From positions 248,001-312,000 of the forward strand of contig NZ_JANZNR010000006.1 of NCBI RefSeq assembly GCF_025153525.1: a DNA stretch of 64,000 bases. Direction: 5' to 3'. Below the pieces are notes generated by a model that saw only the letters and a list, made by a program, of their open reading frames with translations, ran no database searches and had not been told where the DNA came from. Both the position numbers and the translations under genes were made by a program. The DNA comes from Psychroserpens sp. SPM9 (GTDB lineage Bacteria > Bacteroidota > Bacteroidia > Flavobacteriales > Flavobacteriaceae). Shown here in pieces: positions 24,684-33,049 of the stretch (the first letter of the stretch is position 1; each line of letters begins with the position of its first letter).

Positions 24684-25862
24684 CTAATATTCAAAAACAC
24701 CATATTCACTAGTAATAGTGAGTTTTTTCTCTTCGGAAGGTTCAACGCGTCCTATGATTTGCGCATTGACATTGAAGGATTTTGATATCTCAATAATTGA
24801 GTCTGCAATTTCTGGTGACACGTAGAGCTCCATCCTATGTCCGCAATTAAACACCTGATACATTTCTTTCCAATCGGTTTTTGATTGTTCTTGGATAAGT
24901 TTGAATAACGGAGGAATTTCAAACATATTATCTTTTATGATATGTAAATTATCTATAAAATGAAGGATTTTAGTTTGAGCACCACCAGAACAATGTACCA
25001 TTCCATGTAATTTTTCCGAAGAAAACTTAGAGAGAATTGCTTTTATAATTGGCGCATAGGTTCGCGTTGGTGATAGCACTAGTTTACCAGCATCGATTGG
25101 TGCATTTTCAACCGCATCGGTTAGTTTCGTTTGTCCGGAATAAACCAAATCTTCTGGAACAGACGCATCAAAACTTTCAGGATATTTTTCAGCTAAATAC
25201 TTATGAAATACATCATGACGTGCTGATGTTAACCCATTACTTCCCATACCACCATTATAGGCTGTTTCATAGGTAGCTTGACCAAAACTTTCAAGACCAA
25301 CAATCACATCGCCTGCTTTGATATTAGCATTATCGATTATGTCACTACGCTTCATACGTGCAGTTACGGTAGAATCGACAATTATGGTTCTAACCAAATC
25401 CCCAACATCGGCCGTTTCCCCACCAGTAGAATGAATCGTAACTCCAAAGACCTTTAAATCTTTGATGAGCGCTTCGGTGCCGTTAATAATTGCTGAAATG
25501 ACTGCTCCCGGAATTAAATTTTTATTACGCCCGATTGTAGAAGACAGCATGATATTATCGGTTGCACCAACACAAAGTAAATCATCAATATTCATGATAA
25601 GTGCATCTTGTGCAATGCCCTTCCATACGGAGAGATCACCAGTTTCTTTCCAGTACATATAAGCCAATGAACTTTTGGTTCCAGCACCATCGGCATGCAT
25701 GATCAAGCAATAATCATCATCATTGGTCAAATAATCTGGAACAATTTTACAGAATGCTTTAGGAAACAATCCTTTATCGATGTGTTTAATTGCATTGTGG
25801 ACATCTTCCTTAGAGGCCGAAACGCCTCTTTGTGCATATCGTTTGCTTATATCTTGGCTCAT
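24684..25862 (-). CDS. purM: Phosphoribosylformylglycinamidine cyclo-ligase (AIR synthase)
   Basis: The frame starts at 25880; the second Met at 25862 (MSQDISKRYAQRGVSASKED) matches the usual start, giving 392 residues, longer than E. coli PurM but normal for Bacteroidetes. Motifs: HADGAGTKSSLAYMYWKETG, AQDALIMNIDDLLCVGATDN, STGGETADVGDLVRTIIVDS. It closes the imidazole ring of AIR from FGAM with ATP in purine synthesis. No other pur gene of this pathway is adjacent. Confidence 0.9.
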   Translation of the reverse strand: MSQDISKRYAQRGVSASKEDVHNAIKHIDKGLFPKAFCKIVPDYLTNDDDYCLIMHADGAGTKSSLAYMYWKETGDLSVWKGIAQDALIMNIDDLLCVGATDNIMLSSTIGRNKNLIPGAVISAIINGTEALIKDLKVFGVTIHSTGGETADVGDLVRTIIVDSTVTARMKRSDIIDNANIKAGDVIVGLESFGQATYETAYNGGMGSNGLTSARHDVFHKYLAEKYPESFDASVPEDLVYSGQTKLTDAVENAPIDAGKLVLSPTRTYAPIIKAILSKFSSEKLHGMVHCSGGAQTKILHFIDNLHIIKDNMFEIPPLFKLIQEQSKTDWKEMYQVFNCGHRMELYVSPEIADSIIEISKSFNVNAQIIGRVEPSEEKKLTITSEYGVFEY

Positions 25863-25898
25863 GAGAATGTTTTGAGCCACAAAAGTAAGAATTGTTAA

Positions 25899-26582
25899 TT
25901 ACAATTTAGGTCTATTTTTATCATCAGTTATTGAATTTGATTCAATTTCTGTGGAATAGTCTTCTAATATTTTAGCTTTCTTTTTAGCACCTCCAAAATA
26001 GAAGTTAGCGCCAAAGGCAATTCTGAAATAGGTGTCATCTGATGCGCCACCTTCTAAACCATCTAAAGTATCACTTGACACATAATTATAATCGGTATAG
26101 AGTTTTAAAGCAAATTGATTGGACACCACACATTCTAGTCCCGCTCCGCCTTGAATTTTTGAAGCGGTTTCTTTAAAATGATTTGACGCATTAAAACCTG
26201 CTCCTGCAAATATAAACGGAGAAAATTGTGCGTGAGGTAATACTAAAAATTCCACATTTAAATCAAACGACATAAAGCCTTCGTTATACACATCTATATA
26301 CGCTAAATTAAATTTATGATATCCGAAGTCTAGTACCAGATGTGGTGACAAATGTCTTTTATACCCAATATGACTGTAAATCTCAAATTTTGGATCGACG
26401 AGATCGCCATTGATTACCGACGTTCCTAAGGCTATATCGAATGCGTTAGTCCCTCTTAATTCATAAAATGCAATGTTAGGCTCTTCGGGTATTGCTATGG
26501 TTTCTTGTGCAAATGAGTGCCTGCCAATTAAAACAAAAAAGATTGTTATTAAAGAGAAACGAATTTGTTGTGCTATCATCAA
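25899..26582 (-). CDS. Outer-membrane beta-barrel protein, paralogue 1
   Basis: 227 residues: signal peptide, then alternating strands with YSHIGYKRHLSPHLVLDFGY, FAGAGFNASNHFKETASKIQ, GGAGLECVVSNQFALKLYTD and a C-terminal FGANFYFGG barrel strand, followed by a charged tail. The gene at 27192 has the same order (STLLNGDF / TSVINGDL, PYVFAGPGILLSNDFKDQNY), so they are paralogues. An 18-base motif upstream is shared with the small secreted peptide gene. Function unknown; resembles OmpA-barrel-like proteins found with curli-type genes, but no curli gene is here. Confidence 0.75.
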   Translation of the reverse strand: MMIAQQIRFSLITIFFVLIGRHSFAQETIAIPEEPNIAFYELRGTNAFDIALGTSVINGDLVDPKFEIYSHIGYKRHLSPHLVLDFGYHKFNLAYIDVYNEGFMSFDLNVEFLVLPHAQFSPFIFAGAGFNASNHFKETASKIQGGAGLECVVSNQFALKLYTDYNYVSSDTLDGLEGGASDDTYFRIAFGANFYFGGAKKKAKILEDYSTEIESNSITDDKNRPKL

Positions 26583-26596
26583 AACTTGTTTTGGTT

Positions 26597-26619
26597 AAAC
26601 TTAACCAATAACAAAGTTA
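26597..26619 (-). promoter_or_regulatory. Upstream motif and promoter candidate of barrel gene 1
   Basis: AAACTTAACCAATAACAA (26597-26614) is repeated with one change at 26997-27014 before the small peptide gene. Here it is part of a near-palindrome, TTGGTTAA-AC-TTAACCAA (26591-26608). CAAAGTTA at 26612-26619 is a minus-strand TAACTTTG promoter element. The rest of the 26583-27191 gap is described in separate entries. Confidence 0.4.
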
Positions 26620-26738
26620 TTAAGGTTCAAAAGATTGGGGTTTAATACGACTTGATAAGTATTAAAGGGGTGCCAATATAAAAAATTAATTATCAACGAG
26701 TTATATTTTTAAATAAAAATACATATTGGATATAAAAA

Positions 26739-26773
26739 AAAGACAAACGAATTTTTAAAATTCATTTGTCTTT
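26739..26773 (-). terminator. Terminator after the small secreted peptide gene
   Basis: AAAGACAAACGAAT (26739-26752) and ATTCATTTGTCTTT (26760-26773) form a long stem; the single mismatch on the plus strand becomes a G-U pair on the minus strand, and a T run follows there. Strong terminator for the gene at 26827-26967. Confidence 0.75.
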
Positions 26774-26826
26774 TTACTTGGCAATGGTCAACAATGCCAA
26801 CTAATTTTTGTAAGCATCAAAACCAT

Positions 26827-26967
26827 TTACGATTCTGCTTGAAATCTCGCTTCAGTTTTAACAACGTTGTCCTGAGTAAGGTCATCTTTTACGTCGTTAG
26901 AGTCGTCCTGAGAAAACAACAAGGTAGCAAACATTAGTGCTGCCACACTTAGTAGTAACTTTTTCAT
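26827..26967 (-). CDS. 46-residue secreted acidic peptide
   Basis: ATG at 26967, TAA at 26827-26829. The product has a textbook signal peptide (MKKLLLSVAALMFATLLFSQ) followed by a 26-residue hydrophilic, acidic tail (DDSNDVKDDLTQDNVVKTEA, then RFQAES). It has its own promoter candidate (minus-strand TAAGTTTG at 26996-27003) and its own terminator, which supports a real gene. It sits between two paralogous barrel genes and shares an 18-base upstream motif with one of them. No homologue is recognised. Confidence 0.6.
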   Translation of the reverse strand: MKKLLLSVAALMFATLLFSQDDSNDVKDDLTQDNVVKTEARFQAES

Positions 26968-26995
26968 TATTACAAAAAATTGATTAATAGCACTA

Positions 26996-27014
26996 CAAAC
27001 TTAACCAATTACAA
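26996..27014 (-). promoter_or_regulatory. Promoter and shared motif of the small peptide gene
   Basis: CAAACTTA at 26996-27003 reads TAAGTTTG on the minus strand, a perfect -7 element, inside AAACTTAACCAATTACAA (26997-27014), which matches the motif before barrel gene 1 at 17 of 18 positions. Co-regulation of the two genes is inferred. Confidence 0.4.
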
Positions 27015-27146
27015 GCGTGTACATTAAGCTTTAACTATATTTTCGATTAGTTGATATAATTATGCGTTGAAATACATTATCACTATACGATTCATACGTA
27101 ATACTACGTAGTTATTAACATTTACAACACATACATAACAATAAAA

Positions 27147-27167
27147 AAACCTCAACAAGTGAGGCTT
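27147..27167 (-). terminator. Terminator after barrel gene 2
   Basis: AAACCTC (27147-27153) pairs with GAGGCTT (27161-27167) with one wobble; on the minus strand the stem is followed by seven T. It lies 25 bases after the stop of the 27192 gene. Confidence 0.7.
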
Positions 27168-27191
27168 TCAAACGTATATAAACAAAAATTG

Positions 27192-27917
27192 TTAATAATA
27201 CCCAATGGTATTAGACTTGATAATTGAAGGCTCATTTTTAGACAATCGCTTCTTTGACTTAGACGATTTTGAGTAGCTGCGATTACCAAAATAAAACAGA
27301 AGCCCTATCCTGGCATTATAATAAAGTTGATCGGCTTCTTGAAGCAACATAGAGCCGTTTTGTTCATCATAAATATAATTTGCTTCTAGCGCCCCAAGAA
27401 TAGCTAAACAATCTATTAACAGGTATTCTAAACCTACCCCACCTTGTACTTTATAATTTTGATCTTTAAAATCATTCGATAGCAATATGCCTGGCCCAGC
27501 AAAAACATAAGGTGTCAATTTATGATTAGAAAGAATATACCATTCAGCATTTAAATCTCCCGATAAAAATCCCTGATCTTCAAAATCATAATTTTTGATA
27601 TCAAACTTTTTGACATTTCCGCTAATAGCAATTTTAGTGGTTACAAAACGCTTGAGTTGCAATTCTAAAAAGTTTTCATAATCTGGGGTGTTAAAATCAC
27701 CATTTAGTAAAGTGCTTCCTGCGCTAACAGAAATGCCATTTTTTGAACGCAAGCTTGTTAGTAACAAGGAATCTGCAGCAGACTTCTCTCCAATTTCGAG
27801 CAAGACTTGTGCAAACGATTGTACTGAACAACACAAAAAAGCAGTTAACAATACACATTTAATCATAGTAGTTTTAGTCATAATCTCATTGTTTCGCCTG
27901 AATACTAACGTATTCAA
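27192..27917 (-). CDS. Outer-membrane beta-barrel protein, paralogue 2
   Basis: 241 residues. The likely signal begins at an internal Met (MIKCVLLTAFLCCSVQSFAQ), so translation might start at codon 13 or 18 rather than codon 1. The mature part mirrors paralogue 1: GISVSAGSTLLNGDFNTPDY, FLSGDLNAEWYILSNHKLTP, YVFAGPGILLSNDF, then GLLFYFGNRSYSKSSKSKKR with a basic tail. Outer-membrane location is likely; function unknown. Confidence 0.72.
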   Translation of the reverse strand: MNTLVFRRNNEIMTKTTMIKCVLLTAFLCCSVQSFAQVLLEIGEKSAADSLLLTSLRSKNGISVSAGSTLLNGDFNTPDYENFLELQLKRFVTTKIAISGNVKKFDIKNYDFEDQGFLSGDLNAEWYILSNHKLTPYVFAGPGILLSNDFKDQNYKVQGGVGLEYLLIDCLAILGALEANYIYDEQNGSMLLQEADQLYYNARIGLLFYFGNRSYSKSSKSKKRLSKNEPSIIKSNTIGYY

Positions 27918-27980
27918 ACATTAATTTAGGGTTATAAATACAATGGACTATTAATCAAGAAACAATTGTTTGTTTGGGAT

Positions 27981-28009
27981 AAGAAATGCTTGAGGGTATT
28001 GCATTTCTT
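27981..28009. other. Perfect stem-loop in the gap after glnN
   Basis: AAGAAATGC (27981-27989) and GCATTTCTT (28001-28009) form a nine-base stem with an 11-base loop, about 110 bases after the GSIII stop. There is no T run, so it is a weak terminator candidate for the minus strand; otherwise unexplained. Confidence 0.3.
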
Positions 28010-28121
28010 TGACAATTGTAGCTCAAATTACTATAATTATTTAATGTTTAGAATTATAAACTCGATTACGCGCTTATAAAACTAGTTAAAGTGCTTATTT
28101 TCCACTTATAAATGTGTCGTT

Positions 28122-30308
28122 TTACTTTGTAAATAACAATTCTCGGTATTTGGTTAATGGCCAAAGCTCATCATCTACAAGTAATTCTAGTTTATCACAG
28201 TGGTATCTAATTTCATCAAAAAGCGGCTTTACTTTATGACAATAGGTACTTGCCTTTTCTTCCAAGTTTTCAATAGCATTAGCATTTTTGCGCTCAGCAA
28301 TCATTTTTGTGACATTGGAATTAATCCCTTCAATATGATTAGAAATATCTTCAATAAGATTAAGCTGTTCTTTAGCTAATTTTTTAAATGAGGTCCCATA
28401 AATTTCTTTAAGCCCCTTTACATTGTCAATTAATATATTTTGATAACGCACTGCTGTAGGGACAACATGGTTTCTAGCAATATCACCAAGAACACGGCCT
28501 TCAATTTGAATTCTGAGCACATAGCCTTCCATTTCAATCTCATAACGCGCTTCAGATTCAACTTTATTCATCACACCTAAATCATCAAATAATTTAATTG
28601 CAGATTTAGATACCTTAGCTCTTAAGGCTTCTGGTGTCGTTTTATTATTGCTTAATCCTCGTTTTTTTGCTTCTTTCTCCCAAGCTTCACCATAGCCATT
28701 TCCTTCAAAAAGAATATGCTTTGACTTTTTAATATACTCTCGTAATACATTAAAAATAGCATCGTCTTTTTTCATTTTCTTTTTAGAAATCAAGGCCTCC
28801 ACTTCTTCTCTAAAATCCATCAACTGCTTGGCTACTATTGTGTTTAAAACAGTCATCGGATTGGCACAATTTGCCGTTGAACCAACAGCTCTAAATTCAA
28901 ATTTATTCCCAGTAAATGCAAAAGGAGATGTACGGTTTCTGTCGGTATTATCAAGGAGTACATCAGGGATTTTACCAACAACATTCAATTTTAAATCTGT
29001 TTTCTCCTGAGGTGACAACTTTCCGTTAGTAACATTTTCAAGTTCGTCTAATACTTTTGTTAACTGCTCTCCAATAAATACTGAAATTATAGCTGGAGGC
29101 GCCTCGTTAGCTCCTAAACGGTGATCATTACTTGCAGAAGCAATCGCTGCTCTTAACAATTCCTCATTGTCATAAACCGCTTTTATCGTATTAATAAAAA
29201 AGGTTAAAAACTGAAGATTGCTCATTGGTGTTTTTCCAGGGCTTAATAAATTAACACCTGTATTGGTACTTAAACTCCAGTTATTATGCTTTCCAGACCC
29301 ATTCACTCCAGCAAAGGGCTTTTCATGAAATAGGACTTTAAAATTATGACGTTCGGCTATTTTATCCATAATATCCATTAATAAGGAATTATGATCCACA
29401 GCCAAATTAGCTTCTTCAAATATTGGAGCCAATTCAAATTGATTAGGCGCCACTTCATTATGTCTTGTTTTCACTGGAATACCCAATAACATACATTCGG
29501 TTTCCAAATCACGCATATACGCCATAGCTCTGTTAGGGATGGTTCCAAAATAATGGTCGTCTAACTGCTGACCTTTAGCAGGCGAATGTCCTAAAAGTGT
29601 ACGACCAGTTAATACGATATCTGGTCGCGACATAGCTAAGCCATTGTCAATCAAAAAGTATTCCTGTTCCCAACCTAAAGACGCATTGACCTTTTTTACA
29701 TTTTTGTCAAAATACTTACAAACAGCTACTGCCGCTGAATCAACAGCCTGAAGTGCACGTAATAATGGTGTTTTATAATCGAGAGCTTCTCCAGTATAAG
29801 CCACAAAAACTGTAGGAATACATAAAGTGGTTCCATAAATAAATGCAGGAGAGGTTGGATCCCAAGCTGTATAACCACGAGCTTCAAATGTATTTCTAAT
29901 CCCTCCATTTGGAAAACTAGAGGCGTCTGGCTCTTGCTGAACGAGTTGTCCGCCGCCAAATTTTTCAATCGCCAAACCATTTCCTATGGTTTCAAAAAAA
30001 GCATCATGCTTTTCAGCAGTTGCTCCTGTTAAAGGCTGAAACCAATGTGTATAATGCGTTGCACCTTTAGAGATAGCCCACTCTTTCATACCCGTAGAAA
30101 TATGATCCGCAACGATTCTATCAATTTTAGAGCCTTTACTTACAGCATCCATTACACTTTCAAAAGCTTCCTTTGTTAAGTATTGACGCATCGTAGATTC
30201 GTTAAAAACATTAGCGCCAAAAATCTCAGATCGCCTTATGTTTTCTTCAATATGTATAGGTTGATGGTTGAATATTTCTTTTAATGCATGAAATCTTAAT
30301 GTCGACAT
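28122..30308 (-). CDS. glnN: Glutamine synthetase type III
   Basis: 728 residues, the size of GSIII. Recognisable elements are the N-terminal region with FGANVFNESTMRQYLTKEAF, the active-site parts KTRHNEVAPNQFELAPIFEE and GSGKHNNWSLSTNTGVNLLS, and RTSPFAFTGNKFEFRAVGST. The enzyme condenses glutamate and ammonia with ATP in the cytosol. Its promoter region faces that of a GSII gene, so the two isoenzymes may be regulated together by nitrogen. Minus-strand TAAATTTG at 30335-30342 is the likely -7 element. Confidence 0.96.
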   Translation of the reverse strand: MSTLRFHALKEIFNHQPIHIEENIRRSEIFGANVFNESTMRQYLTKEAFESVMDAVSKGSKIDRIVADHISTGMKEWAISKGATHYTHWFQPLTGATAEKHDAFFETIGNGLAIEKFGGGQLVQQEPDASSFPNGGIRNTFEARGYTAWDPTSPAFIYGTTLCIPTVFVAYTGEALDYKTPLLRALQAVDSAAVAVCKYFDKNVKKVNASLGWEQEYFLIDNGLAMSRPDIVLTGRTLLGHSPAKGQQLDDHYFGTIPNRAMAYMRDLETECMLLGIPVKTRHNEVAPNQFELAPIFEEANLAVDHNSLLMDIMDKIAERHNFKVLFHEKPFAGVNGSGKHNNWSLSTNTGVNLLSPGKTPMSNLQFLTFFINTIKAVYDNEELLRAAIASASNDHRLGANEAPPAIISVFIGEQLTKVLDELENVTNGKLSPQEKTDLKLNVVGKIPDVLLDNTDRNRTSPFAFTGNKFEFRAVGSTANCANPMTVLNTIVAKQLMDFREEVEALISKKKMKKDDAIFNVLREYIKKSKHILFEGNGYGEAWEKEAKKRGLSNNKTTPEALRAKVSKSAIKLFDDLGVMNKVESEARYEIEMEGYVLRIQIEGRVLGDIARNHVVPTAVRYQNILIDNVKGLKEIYGTSFKKLAKEQLNLIEDISNHIEGINSNVTKMIAERKNANAIENLEEKASTYCHKVKPLFDEIRYHCDKLELLVDDELWPLTKYRELLFTK

Positions 30309-30334
30309 AATATCAATTTGTTATTTTTATGGGG

Positions 30335-30427
30335 CAAATTTAATGATATTTTAAATATTTAAGACATTTACCCCTTAAAAATTAGGGTATAAATAATTGT
30401 TAATAACATTTAACTTAAAATACCCCT
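30335..30427. promoter_or_regulatory. Divergent glnN/glnII control region with repeated TACCCCT boxes
   Basis: TACCCC at 30369-30374 and GGGTA at 30385-30389 form an imperfect dyad (TACCCcTTA...TTAGGGTA, 21 bases); TACCCCT recurs at 30421-30427, and GGGG follows the GSIII -7 element at 30331-30334. The dyad sits about 30 bases upstream of the GSIII -7 element, and the second box lies 65 bases before the GSII start codon. A shared nitrogen regulator binding here is inference. Confidence 0.4.
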
Positions 30428-30491
30428 CATTTTTTTGACTAAAGCATAAAAATTACAATATTTGCGCTTTAAATTTTAAATTAAACACAAC

Positions 30492-31511
30492 ATGAGCAAA
30501 TCAAAGTTAGAATACATTTGGTTAGATGGTTACAAACCAACGCAAAACATGAGAAGCAAAACTAAAGTTGAGGATGACTTTAGTGGTAAATTAGAAGATT
30601 GCCCAATTTGGTCTTTCGATGGTAGTTCAACAAGACAGGCAGAAGGTGGATCATCTGACTGCTTATTAAAACCTGTTGCAATTTATCCAGATCCTGCAAG
30701 AAAAAATGGTTATTTAGTTATGACTGAAGTTTTAAATGCAGACGGAACGCCTCACGAATCTAACGGAAGAGCCACCATTGAAGATGAAGACAATGACTTC
30801 TGGTTTGGTTTTGAGCAAGAGTATTTTATCATGGATACTAAAACACAATTACCTTTAGGGTTCCCTATTGGTGGTTATCCTGCACCTCAAGGAATGTATT
30901 ACTGCTCTGTTGGTGGAAAAAACACTCATGGTAGAGATTTAGTTGAAGAGCATGCCGATTTATGTATTGCTGCCGGATTAAATTTTGAAGGTATCAATCA
31001 AGAAGTTGCTTCCGGACAATGGGAATTCCAATTGTTTGCTAAAGGCGCAAAAAAAGCTGGAGATGAAATTTGGGTTGCACGTTATTTATTAGACCGTTTG
31101 ACTGAGCAATATGGATACTATATTGAATACCATCCAAAACCATTAGGAAAAGACATGGACTGGAATGGTTCTGGAATGCATGCTAATTTCTCAAATACGA
31201 CTTTAAGAACTTGTGGCAGCAAAGAAACTTATGAAAAAATATGTGAAGCTTTCAGACCTGTTGTAAAAGAACACATCGAAGTATATGGTGAGTTTAACGA
31301 CCAGCGTTTAACAGGGTTACATGAAACAGCATCAATTAACGATTTTAGTTATGGTATCTCTGATAGAGGTGCTTCGATTCGTATTCCAATTATTACAGTT
31401 GAAAAAGGCTGGAAAGGTTGGCTAGAAGATCGTCGTCCGGCTTCAAATGGTGATCCATATAAAATTGCAGGACGCATTATTAAGACTGTAAAATCTGCAA
31501 ATATCAGCTAG
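30492..31511 (+). CDS. Glutamine synthetase type II (eukaryotic-type)
   Basis: 339 residues, the length of GSII/beta-grasp GS. KLEYIWLDGYKPTQNMRSKT opens as in GSII; the catalytic parts are DFWFGFEQEYFIMD, SGQWEFQLF, HPKPLGKDMDWNGSGMHANF and DRGASIRIPI. Makes glutamine from glutamate and ammonia. Having GSIII and GSII side by side and divergent is a known flavobacterial arrangement; which one dominates under low ammonium cannot be told. A good terminator follows. Symbols glnA and glnII are both in use. Confidence 0.94.
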   Translation: MSKSKLEYIWLDGYKPTQNMRSKTKVEDDFSGKLEDCPIWSFDGSSTRQAEGGSSDCLLKPVAIYPDPARKNGYLVMTEVLNADGTPHESNGRATIEDEDNDFWFGFEQEYFIMDTKTQLPLGFPIGGYPAPQGMYYCSVGGKNTHGRDLVEEHADLCIAAGLNFEGINQEVASGQWEFQLFAKGAKKAGDEIWVARYLLDRLTEQYGYYIEYHPKPLGKDMDWNGSGMHANFSNTTLRTCGSKETYEKICEAFRPVVKEHIEVYGEFNDQRLTGLHETASINDFSYGISDRGASIRIPIITVEKGWKGWLEDRRPASNGDPYKIAGRIIKTVKSANIS

Positions 31512-31539
31512 ATAATTAAATATTTTTGTTCATAAAGAG

Positions 31540-31569
31540 CGTCTTCTATTTTTTAGAAGGCGTTTTTTT
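31540..31569 (+). terminator. Terminator after GSII
   Basis: CGTCTTCTA (31540-31548) and TAGAAGGCG (31554-31562) pair with one wobble around TTTTT and are followed by seven T. The T run overlaps the stop region of the convergent antiporter gene. Confidence 0.78.
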
Positions 31570-32515
31570 ATGCTTGAGACTTAAAAGCCATAAAAATAAA
31601 TACACCATAAGCCACCACCAGAAGTAATCCCTTATATCTTGAAATATTGAATCGCTTCGGAATAATGATTAACGGAATTAACACAGCTGCAAATGCCAAC
31701 ATCCAAAAAATATCACGATTTAAAATTGCAACATCAGTCACAGGTATTGTTTTTATAATAGATGTTAAACCTAATACCGAACCTATATTAAATATGTTCG
31801 AACCAATGAGGTTTCCTAGTGACAACGCTTTTTCTTTTTTCACAGCAGCAATTACCGAAGCTGCCAATTCTGGCACACTGGTCCCAATAGCAATAACCGT
31901 TGCCGCAATTACAGCATCACTGACACCTAAGGCTGTTGCTAATTCTTTTGCGCCATCAACTAACCACTCAGAACCAAAATACAATGCTAAGGCGCCAATA
32001 AGTAACCATAATAAGATTTTAAAATTAGAAACCACTGCAAGACTTTCATCTACCTCTTCAACAACTTTATCTTTTTTAGCCGATTTAATAAGCACTATTA
32101 AAAAGATAATTAATGCCCCAAACAGAACTGCTCCTTCCAGAGGTATTAATTGGTTGTCATTATATAGAAAATAGTACAACGCGATAGAAAACAGCATCAT
32201 GATAGGCCAGTTGAGCTTATAAAATGATTTATCTACAGCAATAGAACTTACCAACGCTGTAATGCCTAGTACCAATCCAATATTAGCAATATTAGAACCA
32301 ATTACATTATTTATTGCAATAGCTGGCGAACCTGTTAGGGCTGCATTTAAACTCACTAACAACTCTGGAGCAGATGTTGCAAAACTCACAACAGTCATCC
32401 CAATAACCATCTTTGAAATGTTTAACTTAAAAGATAAGGCCACCGAAGAACGTACCAAAAACTCACCTCCTATAACCAATAATAACAATCCTAAAATGAT
32501 CCAAACTAAACTCAT
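31568..32515 (-). CDS. Calcium/sodium antiporter, CaCA family (YrbG type)
   Basis: 315 residues, ten hydrophobic segments in two homologous halves. The two alpha-repeats are plain: SAPELLVSLNAALTGSPAIA with NNVIGSNIANIGLVLGITAL, and TSVPELAASVIAAVKKEKAL with GNLIGSNIFNIGSVLGLTSI. Such proteins exchange Ca2+ (or K+) for Na+ across the inner membrane. Single-gene unit; convergent with GSII. Confidence 0.92.
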   Translation of the reverse strand: MSLVWIILGLLLLVIGGEFLVRSSVALSFKLNISKMVIGMTVVSFATSAPELLVSLNAALTGSPAIAINNVIGSNIANIGLVLGITALVSSIAVDKSFYKLNWPIMMLFSIALYYFLYNDNQLIPLEGAVLFGALIIFLIVLIKSAKKDKVVEEVDESLAVVSNFKILLWLLIGALALYFGSEWLVDGAKELATALGVSDAVIAATVIAIGTSVPELAASVIAAVKKEKALSLGNLIGSNIFNIGSVLGLTSIIKTIPVTDVAILNRDIFWMLAFAAVLIPLIIIPKRFNISRYKGLLLVVAYGVFIFMAFKSQA

Positions 32516-32623
32516 CTATTATTTTTTTTGCGAAGATAGTATAATTTAAGTAGTGTTAACGACTCAAAAATCTCCCAAATTAAACCCTAACAAAACTTAA
32601 AATTTAGTTAATTAACTAGATAA

Positions 32624-32667
32624 ATAGTTGTATAACTATAAAAATAGTTATAGATTTGGTTATACAA
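32624..32667 (+). promoter_or_regulatory. blaI promoter overlapped by BlaI-type operators
   Basis: TTG at 32628-32630, a 20-base spacer and TAGATTTG at 32651-32658 are a near-ideal Bacteroidetes promoter. Over it lie ATAGTTGTATAACTAT (32624-32639, nearly perfect dyad), ATAGTTATA (32644-32652) and GTTATACAA (32659-32667), the last being the exact inverse of TTGTATAAC (32628-32636). MecI/BlaI repressors bind TACA/TGTA-type dyads that cover their promoters; autoregulation here is inferred from that. Confidence 0.6.
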
Positions 32668-32687
32668 TTCCTTAAAATGTCTTTGCC

Positions 32688-33047
32688 ATGCAAAAACTCA
32701 CCAATAAAGAAGAAGAAATCATGCACATTCTATGGAAGCTCGAAAAAGCTTTTGTAAAGGATGTAATCGCCGAAATAAAAGACGAAAAACCTCATTACAA
32801 CACACTTTCTACCATTATTAGAAATTTAGAAGAAAAAGGTTATGTGAGTTATAATGCCTTTGGAAAAACACATCAGTACTTCCCTATTATTAGCAAAGAA
32901 GCCTACAAAAAACGCTATATGAATACTGCCATTGAACACTACTTTAATAACTCTTATAAAAATGTAGTATCCTTTTTTGCTAAGGAAGAAAAAATTAGTG
33001 TCGACGAGCTTAAAGAAATTATTGCTCTCATTGAAAAAAAGAAATAA
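32688..33047 (+). CDS. BlaI/MecI/CopY-family repressor
   Basis: 119 residues: winged helix (LTNKEEEIMHILWKLEKAFV, KPHYNTLSTIIRNLEEKGYV) followed by a dimerisation helix region, the normal BlaI layout. The repressor is inactivated by proteolysis triggered by its M56 partner, which is the next gene after two bases. Its own promoter carries dyads of the expected type. In Bacteroidetes such pairs are often not linked to beta-lactam resistance, and no beta-lactamase gene is near. Confidence 0.92.
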   Translation: MQKLTNKEEEIMHILWKLEKAFVKDVIAEIKDEKPHYNTLSTIIRNLEEKGYVSYNAFGKTHQYFPIISKEAYKKRYMNTAIEHYFNNSYKNVVSFFAKEEKISVDELKEIIALIEKKK

Positions 33048-33049
33048 TC

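Noticed and set aside
25899-27917. Curli/CsgG locus
   Set aside because: The barrel proteins recall proteins near curli genes, but no csgA/B, csgE, csgF or csgG frame is present.
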